Assembly: GCF_027460265.1 (NCBI RefSeq)
Contig: NZ_JAPZBC010000001.1
Coordinates: 4,223,501 to 4,287,500, forward strand
Origin: Streptomyces sp. WMMC940
GTDB taxonomy: Bacteria; Actinomycetota; Actinomycetes; Streptomycetales; Streptomycetaceae
Length of the DNA: 64,000 nt
Direction: 5' to 3'
Below are positions 26,729 to 34,862 of the stretch, piece by piece. A program made the translations under genes and the position numbers. Below the pieces are notes generated by a model that saw only the letters and a list, made by a program, of their open reading frames with translations, made no database searches and had not been told where the DNA came from. Within the stretch, counting starts at the first letter, position 1. Each line of letters opens with the position of its first letter.

Positions 26729-27307
26729 ATGGGCAAGGACGCACCACCTCGCTGGGACCGCAGGATGCAGCAGCGGCTGGCGCGGGGCGAGGCCGCCGCG
26801 CTCGGCGAGTTGTACGACCGTTTCGCCGCGCTCGTCCACAGCCAGGCCCATCGCGTGCTCGACGACGACGCGGCCGCCGACCAGGTGACCCGCGAGGTGT
26901 TCGGCTACGTGTGGGAGAACCCGGACGCCTACGACCCCCGGCAGGGCTCGATGCGCTTCTGGGTGGCGCGTCTCACACACGACCAGGCCGTCCACCGGCT
27001 GCGGGAGCAGGAGCGCACGGCGGCCGCCGAGTGCGGTGGCGGCACGGAGGACCTGGAGCAGAAGGTGCGCCGCGCCTCCGTCGCCGCCCGCGCGGACTAC
27101 ATCGTGACGTCGATGCCCGCGCCGCTGCGGGCCGCACTGGAGCTGGCGTACTTCCAGCGCAGGGACTACCGGCAGACCGCCGCCGACCTCGGGGTCACCG
27201 AGGACGAGGCGCGCCGCCGGCTGCGGCTCGGGCTGCAACTGCTGGCGACGGCCAACACCCGCGCGCTGGACGGCTCGTCGCCTCCCGGACCGGGAAGCCG
27301 CCGGTGA
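26729..27307 (+). CDS. ECF-type RNA polymerase sigma factor
   Basis: 192 residues from ATG 26729; an upstream extension is open but lacks sigma homology. Region 2 covers about 17-85 (ALGELYDRFAALVHSQAHRV, REVFGYVWENPDAYD) and region 4 about 128-180 (PLRAALELAYFQRRDYRQTAADLGVTEDEARRRL). Its stop overlaps the GTG of the zinc-finger anti-sigma-like gene by 4 bases, the classic sigma/anti-sigma arrangement. Promoter targets are unknown. Confidence 0.88.
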   Translation: MGKDAPPRWDRRMQQRLARGEAAALGELYDRFAALVHSQAHRVLDDDAAADQVTREVFGYVWENPDAYDPRQGSMRFWVARLTHDQAVHRLREQERTAAAECGGGTEDLEQKVRRASVAARADYIVTSMPAPLRAALELAYFQRRDYRQTAADLGVTEDEARRRLRLGLQLLATANTRALDGSSPPGPGSRR

Positions 27308-28515
27308 ACGGCCGCGGCCCCGACGACGTGCCGGGCGCGCCCCCGCGCATACCCGGACCGCGTGCGGCGGGGGACGACCTCTCGCCGCCGGACGTGCTGC
27401 CCCCGCCGCCGCCGGAGCCCCCGGCCCACGGCGTGCTCAAGTCGCTGCTCGGCGCCTGGGCGCTGGCGGCCTGCTCGGCCGAGGAGACCGCGGCGGTGGA
27501 GGAGCACCTCACCGGCTGCGCGCCCTGCGCCGAGGAGGCGCTGCGGCTGCGGGACGCCGTGGGGCTGCTGCACACCGACCGCGACCTCGACCTGGATCCG
27601 CTGCTGCGCTCCCGGGTCCTGGAGAACTGCCTGGGCAGGCGGCCCGCCCGGACCCCGGTGCCCGCGTGGGCCGGTGCGTACGACGCGGAGACCGCCCGGC
27701 TCGACGCGCTGCTGCGGGACATCGGCGACTCGGAGTGGCACGCCCCGGTGCGGCTGAAGTGGTTCGACGGCGAGGCCAAGGTGAGCCGCAGGACGACGGT
27801 CGCCGGAGTGATGGGCCATCTGATGTCCGTGGACGGGCTGGTGGCTTCGGCCCTGGGGCTGGGAGACCCGGCCGGCCCCGACGCGCCGGCCTCCCCGGCC
27901 GAGCGGACCGAGCGGCTGTGGAGCTCGGGCGAACGTCCGGCGACGCGTTCGGTGCGCGTCCCGTGGCGCGAGCAGAGCCATGCGCTGGTGCGGACGGTGT
28001 CGTTCGCCGGGCTCGGGGTGGAGCAGTTGTCGGTCTCCTACGGGGACTTCGCGCTGCCGCTGCAGGACGCGATGCTGGACCGGGCCTTCGAGTGCTGGGT
28101 GCACGCGGACGACATCGCGGTCGCGGTGGACTATCCGTACGAGCCCCCGACCGGCGCGCATCTGCACCGAATGATCGATCTGGCGGTCCGGCTGCTGCCC
28201 GGGGCGCTGGCCGCCCGGCGGCGGGCCGGGCTCGCGGCGCCGGCCCGCCGTCTGGTGACGGCCGGTTCGCCCGGACGCTCGCTGCACCTGGAGGTGGAGG
28301 GAGCAGGAGGCGGCCACTGGTACATCGCGCTGGACTCTCCCGCGGCGGTGGGCGACCCGGACCACACGGTCGCCCAGATCGCCCTCGACGGCGTGGAGTT
28401 CTGCCAGCTCGTGGCGGGCCATGTGCCGCCGGCCGACGCCGCGGCCGGTCAGGACGGGGACCGCGAGGCCGTGCGGGACGTCCTGTTCGCGGCGGCCTCG
28501 CTGTCCCGGCTCTGA
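27304..28515 (+). CDS. Zinc-finger anti-sigma factor fused to a mycothiol-dependent isomerase-like domain
   Basis: 403 residues. After a Pro-rich start, a ZAS-type anti-sigma zinc site is seen at 57-75 (Cys57, then HLTGCAPC giving His68, Cys72, Cys75). Residues about 125-395 resemble the MDMPI/DinB-like fold (YDAETARLDALLRDIGDSEW, TTVAGVMGHLMSVDGLVA, DRAFECWVHADDIA). There is no membrane segment, so it is a soluble regulator. It probably holds the sigma factor encoded just upstream. A thiol- or mycothiol-linked signal is suggested by the second domain but unproven. Confidence 0.78.
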   Translation: MNGRGPDDVPGAPPRIPGPRAAGDDLSPPDVLPPPPPEPPAHGVLKSLLGAWALAACSAEETAAVEEHLTGCAPCAEEALRLRDAVGLLHTDRDLDLDPLLRSRVLENCLGRRPARTPVPAWAGAYDAETARLDALLRDIGDSEWHAPVRLKWFDGEAKVSRRTTVAGVMGHLMSVDGLVASALGLGDPAGPDAPASPAERTERLWSSGERPATRSVRVPWREQSHALVRTVSFAGLGVEQLSVSYGDFALPLQDAMLDRAFECWVHADDIAVAVDYPYEPPTGAHLHRMIDLAVRLLPGALAARRRAGLAAPARRLVTAGSPGRSLHLEVEGAGGGHWYIALDSPAAVGDPDHTVAQIALDGVEFCQLVAGHVPPADAAAGQDGDREAVRDVLFAAASLSRL

Positions 28516-28534
28516 CGGGCGGCGCGCGCCCGTC
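28514..28534. terminator. Bidirectional hairpin between convergent genes
   Basis: GACGGGCG (28514-28521) pairs with CGCCCGTC (28527-28534), with loop gcgcg. It overlaps the stop codon of the anti-sigma gene and precedes the end of the Mop gene. Confidence 0.6.
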
Positions 28535-28600
28535 GGCGAGCGGCGTCCGGTGCAGGGGGTCTCCCCCGGGTGGCGCGGTGCGTTCGGTCCGCAGTGGCGC

Positions 28601-29023
28601 TCAGGCGGTGGAGAGCGAGATCTCCGTCGACTTGACCAGGGCGACCGCGGTGCCGCCCGCCGTGAACCCGAGCTCGTCCAGCGCGTCCTTGGTGATCACC
28701 GCGGTCAGGTCCTGGCCGCCGTCCAGCCTCAGCCGGACGGTGGCCATCGCCGCGCCGGGGCTCACCGATGTGACCGTGCCGGGCAGCTGGTTGCGGATGC
28801 TGAGGCCCTCCACGCGCGCCGTCGCGAGGGCCACCTCGCTGGCCTTCATCAGGGCGCTGACCGCTCCGCCGGGGAAGATGCCCAGCTCCGAGACGGCGTC
28901 GGCGGTCACGGCCGAGGTGATCTCCTCACCGCTGTCGAGGCGGATCCTCACCGTCGCCATGGCGGGGCCGCCGGTGACCGCGATCACGGTGCCGGGCAGC
29001 TGGTTGCGGATGCTCAGGCTCAT
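28601..29023 (-). CDS. Tandem TOBE/Mop molybdate-binding protein
   Basis: 140 residues made of two Mop/TOBE units, each opening with SIRNQLPGTV (residues about 4-13 and 74-83). Di-Mop proteins store or sense molybdate/tungstate oxyanions inside the cell. The ATG at 29023 is chosen because it starts unit 1; the open frame continues upstream into the ligase gene. It lies 28 bp downstream of that ligase, probably on the same transcript. No modABC genes are in the window. Confidence 0.9.
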   Translation of the reverse strand: MSLSIRNQLPGTVIAVTGGPAMATVRIRLDSGEEITSAVTADAVSELGIFPGGAVSALMKASEVALATARVEGLSIRNQLPGTVTSVSPGAAMATVRLRLDGGQDLTAVITKDALDELGFTAGGTAVALVKSTEISLSTA

Positions 29024-29051
29024 GTCGTGCCGTTCGTGTCGGGGGTGTCGT

Positions 29052-30572
29052 TCACGCCCTGGATGTCGTGTCCGCCCCAGTGAACCGCTCGCGCAGCTTG
29101 TACTTGAGCACCTTGCGCAGTGTGTCGTTGCGGGGCAGCGCGTCCACGAGTTCCAGCTGTTCCGGGAGCTTGTGCACGGCGAGGCCCGCGCCGCGCAGGT
29201 ACTCCGTGACCTCTTCAAGACTCAGCGGTCCCGCCCCCTCGGGCTGTTGGACCACGGCGCAGACCCGCTCGCCGCGCTCCGGGTCGGGCAGTCCGATCAC
29301 CGCCGCCTCGGCGACGGCGGGGTGCTCGTGGAGCAGGTCCTCGATCTCCTTGGCGGAGATGTTCTCGCCCTTGCGGATGATGACGTCCTTGAGTCTTCCG
29401 GTCAGGACGAGACGGCCGGACTCGGTGAGATGCCCCAGGTCGCCGGTGATCAGGAAGCCGTCGGCGTCGAACGCGGCGGCGGTCTGCTCCGGGTCCAGAT
29501 ACCCCCTGCAGACGGCCTCGCCGCGCAGCCGCACCTCGCCGTCGACGATGCGTATCTCCATGCCTTCGGGCGGCCGTCCCTCGGTGGTCGCGAGGTCCTC
29601 CGGCCGGTCGTCCGGAGAACCCATCGTGATCATGGGGACCTCGGTCATGCCGTAGCCGTGGGCGAGCTGCACGCCCATCTCCCGTACGACGGCGTGGTAC
29701 AGCTCGGGCGGTTTGGGGGCGCCCCCGCCGGCGAGCAGCCGGAGCGTGGGGACGACCGGCTCGCCCGGTTGCCTGCGTTGTTCCGCGAGAAACATCGAGT
29801 AGAAGGCCGTGGACCCGCCGGCGGTGGTCACCCCGTGCCTGCGGTAGGTGTCCAGCGCCTCCGGAAGGGCGAACTTCTCGAAGAGCACGGCGGGGAAACC
29901 GCGGAGCAGCAGCATCACCAGGTAGTCCGCGCTGCCGATGTGGGCGAACGGGAAGGCGATGGAGCCGACGTCGTCGGACGTCAGCCGCAGCGCATGGGCG
30001 AGGCAGGAGCCGCCCGCGATCAGCGAACGGTCGGTGTGCAGGACGCCCTTGGGGTCGGAAGTGGTCCCGGAGGTCCAGTAGATCCAGCGCACCTCGGTGC
30101 CGTCGGCGGGCGGCGGGGGCAGGGCGGAGGGGTCGCCGTCGGGGAGCTCCTCGTACGCCTCGAAGATCCTCCGGGCACCGATCCGCCGGGCCATCGCCGT
30201 GTGGTCGAAGCCGCGCCAGACGCCCGGCACCGCGAAGAACTCCGCCGCGCAGGCGTCCAGGGCGAAGCCGACCTCGCGGTCCCGGTAGAAGGGGATCACC
30301 GGGGACTGCACGGCGCCGATCCTCGCCAGCGCCCCGGTCAGCACGACGGACTCGATCCGGGTGGGAAGCTGCCAGGCCACGACCGTGCCGGGCCGGACGC
30401 CGCGCGCGTACAGCCCGGCGGCGACCCGTTCGCAGCGTTCGCGCAGTTCGCCGAAGGTGAGGCGGCGGTCGTCCTGGAGCAGGACGGTGCGGCCGGGGGT
30501 GAGCCGGGCGCGGCGGTCGATCAGCTCCCAGAGCGTGCGGGAGGCGCCCAGGGAGTGTGCGGTGTCGGTCAC
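29052..30572 (-). CDS. AMP-forming acyl-CoA synthetase
   Basis: 506 residues, ANL superfamily. P-loop YWTSGTTSDPKGVLHT (about 171-186), adenine motif HGYGMTEVPM, hinge LTGRLKDVIIRKGE, and C-terminal Lys in RNDTLRKVLKYKL. Related enzymes activate cyclic or medium-chain carboxylates. A perfect CTGACG-N3-CGTCAG palindrome lies 26 bp before the start and another faces the divergent amidohydrolase, so it should be the entry step of the regulated degradation set. Substrate unknown. Confidence 0.9.
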   Translation of the reverse strand: MTDTAHSLGASRTLWELIDRRARLTPGRTVLLQDDRRLTFGELRERCERVAAGLYARGVRPGTVVAWQLPTRIESVVLTGALARIGAVQSPVIPFYRDREVGFALDACAAEFFAVPGVWRGFDHTAMARRIGARRIFEAYEELPDGDPSALPPPPADGTEVRWIYWTSGTTSDPKGVLHTDRSLIAGGSCLAHALRLTSDDVGSIAFPFAHIGSADYLVMLLLRGFPAVLFEKFALPEALDTYRRHGVTTAGGSTAFYSMFLAEQRRQPGEPVVPTLRLLAGGGAPKPPELYHAVVREMGVQLAHGYGMTEVPMITMGSPDDRPEDLATTEGRPPEGMEIRIVDGEVRLRGEAVCRGYLDPEQTAAAFDADGFLITGDLGHLTESGRLVLTGRLKDVIIRKGENISAKEIEDLLHEHPAVAEAAVIGLPDPERGERVCAVVQQPEGAGPLSLEEVTEYLRGAGLAVHKLPEQLELVDALPRNDTLRKVLKYKLRERFTGADTTSRA

Positions 30573-30597
30573 GGCGGTCCCCTCCTTGCCGACAATT

Positions 30598-30612
30598 CTG
30601 ACGGTACGTCAG
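30598..30612. promoter_or_regulatory. Palindromic operator A (CTGACG-GTA-CGTCAG)
   Basis: Perfect 6+6 inverted repeat, 26 bp upstream of the minus-strand acyl-CoA synthetase start. It is one of nine similar sites in the right half of the window. Confidence 0.75.
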
Positions 30613-30675
30613 GTCACGCCGGAAGCGTAGGGCCCGTCGCCTTGTCGGTCCAGGGGTGCGGGGCTAGCCTGCTGT

Positions 30676-30690
30676 CTGACGATCCGTCAG
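30676..30690. promoter_or_regulatory. Palindromic operator B (CTGACG-ATC-CGTCAG)
   Basis: Perfect inverted repeat, 24 bp upstream of the amidohydrolase ATG and just after a -10-like TAGCCT (30665-30670). Sites A and B are in the same 142-bp divergent spacer. Confidence 0.75.
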
Positions 30691-30714
30691 AAAAATGGGG
30701 AACGGAGGGGCCCG

Positions 30715-31911
30715 ATGGAACGGGAACTGCCTCGGATCATCAGCGTCGACGACCATGTGATCGAGCCCGCGCATCTCTTCGAGACCTGGCTGCCGGCGAA
30801 GTACCGGGACCGCGGACCCCAGCCGCTCACCGCCGGCATCGGCGAGCTCGCGTACGTCGGCGGGAAGTACCGGATCACGATGGACCCGGACGGACCGCCC
30901 ACGGACTGGTGGATCTACGAGGACCTGGAGTTCCCGTACAAGCGCAACATCGCCGCCGTCGGCTTCGACCGCGACGACATGACGCTGGAGGGCATCACCC
31001 GGGCCGAGATGCGTCGCGGCTGCTGGGACCCCAAGGCCCGGCTGGAGGACATGGACCTCAACCACGTCGAGGCGTCCCTGTGCTTCCCCACCTTCCCCCG
31101 CTTCTGCGGCCAGACCTTCGCCGAGGCCAAGGACAAGGAGGTCGCGCTCGCCTGCGTCCGCGCGTACAACGACTGGATGGTGGAGGAGTGGTGCGGCGAC
31201 AGCGGCGGCCGGCTCATCCCCCTCTGCCTCGTCCCGCTGTGGGACATCGACCTCGCGGTGGCCGAGATCCGGCGCAACGCGGCACGTGGCGTACGGGCGG
31301 TGACCTTCTCCGAGATCCCCACCTGTCTGGGACTGCCGTCGATCCACTCCGGCCACTGGGACCCGTTCTTCGCGGTCTGCCAGGAGACCGGGACGGTCGT
31401 CAACATGCACATCGGCTCGTCCTCGCAGATGCCCGCGGCCTCGCCCGACGCGCCCCCCGCCGTCCAGGCGTCGCTGTCCTTCAACAACGCCATGGCGTCG
31501 ATGACGGACTTCCTCTTCAGCGGGGTGCTGGTGAGGTTCCCGGCGCTCAAGCTCGCCTACAGCGAGGGACAGATGGGCTGGATCCCGTACGCGCTGGAAC
31601 GGGCGGACGACGTGTGGCGGGAGCACCGGGCCTGGGGCGGGGTGCGCGACCTGATCCCCGAACCGCCGTCCACGTACTACTACCGGCAGATCTTCTGCTG
31701 CTTCTTCCGCGACAAGCACGGCGTCGCCTCGCTGGACGTGGTGGGCCGCGACAACGCCACCTTCGAGACGGACTACCCGCACGTGGACTCGACCTTCCCG
31801 CACACCAGGGAGGTGGCCCTGGACCATGTGAGGGACCTCGACGACGAGACCGTCCACAAGCTGATGCGCGGCAACGCGATCCGGATGCTCGGCCTGGACC
31901 TGGACACGTAG
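30715..31911 (+). CDS. Amidohydrolase family protein (metal-dependent TIM barrel)
   Basis: 398 residues, PF04909 type. Near the N-terminus SVDDHVIEP replaces the HxH metal motif. Further blocks are NMHIGSSSQ with a metal/substrate His and ETDYPHVDSTFPHT with the terminal Asp. Relatives include decarboxylases and ring hydrolases, and similar genes occur in actinobacterial steroid and aromatic operons. GGAGGGG precedes ATG 30715. It starts an operon with two acyl-CoA dehydrogenases; its stop overlaps the next start by one base (TAGTG). Confidence 0.85.
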   Translation: MERELPRIISVDDHVIEPAHLFETWLPAKYRDRGPQPLTAGIGELAYVGGKYRITMDPDGPPTDWWIYEDLEFPYKRNIAAVGFDRDDMTLEGITRAEMRRGCWDPKARLEDMDLNHVEASLCFPTFPRFCGQTFAEAKDKEVALACVRAYNDWMVEEWCGDSGGRLIPLCLVPLWDIDLAVAEIRRNAARGVRAVTFSEIPTCLGLPSIHSGHWDPFFAVCQETGTVVNMHIGSSSQMPAASPDAPPAVQASLSFNNAMASMTDFLFSGVLVRFPALKLAYSEGQMGWIPYALERADDVWREHRAWGGVRDLIPEPPSTYYYRQIFCCFFRDKHGVASLDVVGRDNATFETDYPHVDSTFPHTREVALDHVRDLDDETVHKLMRGNAIRMLGLDLDT

Positions 31912-33044
31912 TGGACCTCGCCTGCACCGAGGAGGAGGAGGCATTCCGGGCCGGACTGCGGGACTGGCTCGCGGTCGCCCTCCCGGGGCTCCCGCCGCCG
32001 CCCCCGCCCGACGACTGGCCGGCCCGGCGCGCCCACGACACCGCCTGGCAGCGGGCGCTGTACGACGCCGGATACGCGGACGTCCACTGGGACGCGTCCC
32101 CGACCCGCCGGCTGATCTTCCTGGAGGAGACCGAGCAGGCCGGGGCCCCGTACGTCGGTGCGAACTTCGTCGGACTGCTGCACGCCGGCCCGACCATCGC
32201 CGCCGAGGGCACCCGCGAACAGCGCGAGCGCTGGCTGCCGCACATCCTGCGCGGCGACGAGATCTGGTGCCAGGGCTTCAGCGAGCCCGACGCCGGGTCC
32301 GACCTCGCATCCCTGCGGACCAGGGCCGTCCGCGACGGTGACTCCTACGTGGTGACCGGCACCAAGATCTGGACCTCGCACGCCGAGGTCGCCGACTGGT
32401 GCGAACTGCTCGTGCGCACCGACCCGCAGGCGCCCCGCCACCGAGGCATCAGCTGGCTGGCGATGCCGATGGACGCGCCCGGCGTCACCGTCCGGCCGCT
32501 GCGCACCCTCGCCGGGTCGACGGAGTTCGCCGAGGTCCACCTCGACGAGGTGCGGGTGCCGGTGGCGAACCGGGTGGGGGAGGAGAACGACGGCTGGCGC
32601 GTCACGATGGTGACCCTGTCCTTCGAGCGCGGCACCGCCTTCGTCGGCGAGGTCGTCGCCTGCCGCCGCACGCTCGCCGCGCTGGCCCGCACCGCACGGG
32701 AGAACGGCCGCTGGGACGACGCCGTACTGCGCCGCCGGCTCGGCAGGCTCAACGCGGAGTTCGGCGCGCTGTGGCGGCTCACCCAGTGGAACGTCAGCGA
32801 GGCCGAGGCGACGGGCGGCGTCCCCGGAACCGGAGGCTCCGTGTTCAAGCTGCGCTACTCCCACGCCCGCCAGGAGCTGTACGACACGGCCGCCGAGGTG
32901 CTCGGCCCGGACGCGCTGGACCTGTCCCGCGAGTGGACCCTCGGCAGGCTGGCGTCGCTGTCGTACACCATCGCCGCCGGCACCTCGCAGATCCAGCGGA
33001 ACATCGTCGCCGAGCGGATCCTCGGCCTGCCGAAGGAGCGGTGA
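31911..33044 (+). CDS. Acyl-CoA dehydrogenase, alpha-type subunit
   Basis: 377 residues from GTG 31911. The FAD motif is WCQGFSEPDAGSDLASL, and the C-terminus AAGTSQIQRNIVAERILG carries Ala where many ACADs have the catalytic YEG Glu. A Glu in LSFERGTAFVG aligns with the isovaleryl-CoA-dehydrogenase-type base. The neighbour 6 bases downstream is a short ACAD without its own beta-barrel. Such pairs form alpha2beta2 enzymes in mycobacterial steroid side-chain degradation (ChsE-type). Partnership here is inferred. Confidence 0.87.
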   Translation: MDLACTEEEEAFRAGLRDWLAVALPGLPPPPPPDDWPARRAHDTAWQRALYDAGYADVHWDASPTRRLIFLEETEQAGAPYVGANFVGLLHAGPTIAAEGTREQRERWLPHILRGDEIWCQGFSEPDAGSDLASLRTRAVRDGDSYVVTGTKIWTSHAEVADWCELLVRTDPQAPRHRGISWLAMPMDAPGVTVRPLRTLAGSTEFAEVHLDEVRVPVANRVGEENDGWRVTMVTLSFERGTAFVGEVVACRRTLAALARTARENGRWDDAVLRRRLGRLNAEFGALWRLTQWNVSEAEATGGVPGTGGSVFKLRYSHARQELYDTAAEVLGPDALDLSREWTLGRLASLSYTIAAGTSQIQRNIVAERILGLPKER

Positions 33045-33050
33045 GGAGCC

Positions 33051-33908
33051 GTGCACTTCCAACCGACCGAGGACCAGCGGGCGTTGCGCAAGGGGGTCCG
33101 GGAGCTGCTGGAGGCCCGCTGCGGCCGGGACGTCCTCCGCGCGGCGGGGGCACGGATCGACCGGTCCCTGTGGCAGGAGCTCGGCCGGGCCGGGTTCTTC
33201 GCGCTGCGGCTACCCGAGACGGAGGGCGGTGTCGGGCTCGGACTCCCGGACGCGGCGCTGGTCTTCGAGGAGGCAGGGCGGGTGCTGCTGCCGGGACCGC
33301 TGGTGGCAACGCACCTCGCCGCGGGCACCGTCCCCGGCGCCGCCGACGGGACCGCCGTCGTCACCCGGGCCGACGGGGGACTCGTCCCCTGGCTGGAGGA
33401 GGCCGACGTGGTGCTCGGGGACGCCTCGGAGGCCGTGCCCGTACGGTCCGTCGATCCGCTGACACCGCTGCACCGGCTGCCGTCCGCACCCCTCGTCGAG
33501 CCTGATCCGGCGGCCGTGCTGCTGACGGCCGCCGAACAGCTGGGCTCCGCCGGGCGCACCACCGACATGGCCGTGCGGTACGCCGGGGAACGCGAGCAGT
33601 TCGGCCGGCCCATCGGCGCCTTCCAGGCGGTCAAGCACCTCTGCGCCCGGATGCTGGTGCGCACCGAACTGGCCCGCGCCGCCGTGTACGCGGCTGCCGT
33701 CACCGCCGACCCCGTGGAGATCGCCGGTGCCAAGCTCCTCGCCGACGAGGCCGCGGTCCGGGGTGCGCGGGACTGCCTCCAGGTGCACGGCGGCATGGGC
33801 TTCACCTGGGAGGCCGAGGTGCATCTGCACCTCAAACGGGCCTGGGTGCGCGCCGAGCTGGGACAGACGGCCGCGCAGGCGGAGGAGGCGCTGGCGGCCG
33901 CCCTCTGA
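33051..33908 (+). CDS. Acyl-CoA dehydrogenase, short beta-type subunit
   Basis: 285 residues, about 90-100 shorter than a normal ACAD. The N-terminal helices (DQRALRKGVRELLEARCG) and C-terminal domain (GEREQFGRPIGAFQAVKH, QVHGGMGFTWEAEVH) are present. The middle beta-domain is eroded to about 60 residues without the FAD motif. This is the pattern of the partner subunit in heterotetrameric ACADs such as FadE28/FadE29. It starts at GTG, 6 bases after the alpha-type gene. Confidence 0.87.
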   Translation: MHFQPTEDQRALRKGVRELLEARCGRDVLRAAGARIDRSLWQELGRAGFFALRLPETEGGVGLGLPDAALVFEEAGRVLLPGPLVATHLAAGTVPGAADGTAVVTRADGGLVPWLEEADVVLGDASEAVPVRSVDPLTPLHRLPSAPLVEPDPAAVLLTAAEQLGSAGRTTDMAVRYAGEREQFGRPIGAFQAVKHLCARMLVRTELARAAVYAAAVTADPVEIAGAKLLADEAAVRGARDCLQVHGGMGFTWEAEVHLHLKRAWVRAELGQTAAQAEEALAAAL

Positions 33909-34341
33909 GCGGCCGGCCGGGAATCGACGGGGAGGACACCGGGTGGGCCGGAGGCGAACCGGGCGGCGGGCGGGCGAAAGTCACCCTGCGTCGATATCGG
34001 GTTGTGTCCTTGGCACGGGCCGTCACGGCCCGGAGTCGGGCCTGCCCTCGGGTACGCTCCGTGGGGTGCGAGACGCGTACTGCCCGAGGGCAGTGACCCC
34101 GACGCCCCGGCCGGATCCAGACAGGGCCGGCGGGGAAGAACGCGCCGCTCGCACAGGGTGTTCGACTATTCGCAAGGTGCGCCGCACAGTATGCACCACG
34201 GGTACTCCTTCGCGCTGGAATATGCCCGAAGCGCTTGTTGCGGTGACTGTACGTCAACCATGCTGTCTCGCAGGGAAATCACATTCCGTGATGGCTGTGA
34301 GGCGCGAGGCGATGTGTCCGCCGGTTCGGATGGTGTGAGCG
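33909..34341. other. 433-bp intergenic region
   Basis: No confident gene. A 16-codon ORF at 34291-34338 (MAVRREAMCPPVRMV) stops 3 bases before the next GTG and could couple translation to the ATP-binding protein. TGAC-N5-GTCA at 34244-34256 resembles the palindromic operator weakly, with three mismatches counting the flanks. The first half is GC-rich with inverted repeats. Confidence 0.4.
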
Positions 34342-34830
34342 GTGCAGGTGCTTCAGGTTCAGTTGGAGGTCGGGCCGGATCCCGCGGAGGTGGGACGGGC
34401 CAGAAGATGGGCCCGCTCCCGGCTCGCCGGGTCGGGCATAGGGGACGACGAGCCGCTGGCCGAGACGCTGGTGCTGCTCATCTCCGAACTGGTCACCAAC
34501 GCGGTGGTCCACACGGGTTGTCCGGCCGTGCTGAGGATGCTGTTCGGTCTCGGGGCGGCGGAGGCGGGCACGGTGCGGGTCGAGGTGGCGGACACCTGCG
34601 CGCGGCCGCCGCAGCCGCGTCGTGCGGCCGGTGACGACACGGGCGGGCGCGGACTGGAGCTCGTCGACGGGCTGGCCGACCGTTGGGGCTGGAAACGCGA
34701 GGGTGCGGGCAAGAGCATCTGGTGCGAGGTGGACCGCTGTGTGGTGCGCGGCGCCGCCGTGCCGTCCCCCGCGCTTCCCGTCGTCCAGGTCCTCCCCTCG
34801 GGGCTGACGCCGGGCGCGTACACGGCCTGA
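34342..34830 (+). CDS. HATPase-domain anti-sigma regulatory protein (RsbW/SpoIIAB-like)
   Basis: 162 residues. GHKL ATPase motifs: N-box LLISELVTNAVVHTG (about 45-59), G1 region VEVADTC and G2 TGGRGLELVDGLADRWG. Streptomyces have dozens of these small Ser/Thr kinases that bind sigma factors or STAS proteins. The last 30 residues are a non-conserved tail. A STAS protein is encoded 8 kb away, but no evidence links the two. Start GTG 34342 has a poor ribosome site, which fits coupling to a short upstream ORF. Confidence 0.83.
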   Translation: MQVLQVQLEVGPDPAEVGRARRWARSRLAGSGIGDDEPLAETLVLLISELVTNAVVHTGCPAVLRMLFGLGAAEAGTVRVEVADTCARPPQPRRAAGDDTGGRGLELVDGLADRWGWKREGAGKSIWCEVDRCVVRGAAVPSPALPVVQVLPSGLTPGAYTA

Positions 34831-34862
34831 GGATCCCGGCCCGCGCCGGTGGGGTGCCGGGT

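Noticed and set aside
27666..31910. Continuous plus-strand frame leading into the acyl-CoA dehydrogenase at 31911
   Set aside because: It runs antisense or out of frame through the Mop, ligase and amidohydrolase genes; the family N-terminus starts at GTG 31911.
34243..34257. Possible tenth regulon operator (GTGACTGTACGTCAA)
   Set aside because: Three mismatches to the consensus, and the downstream HATPase gene does not fit the pathway.
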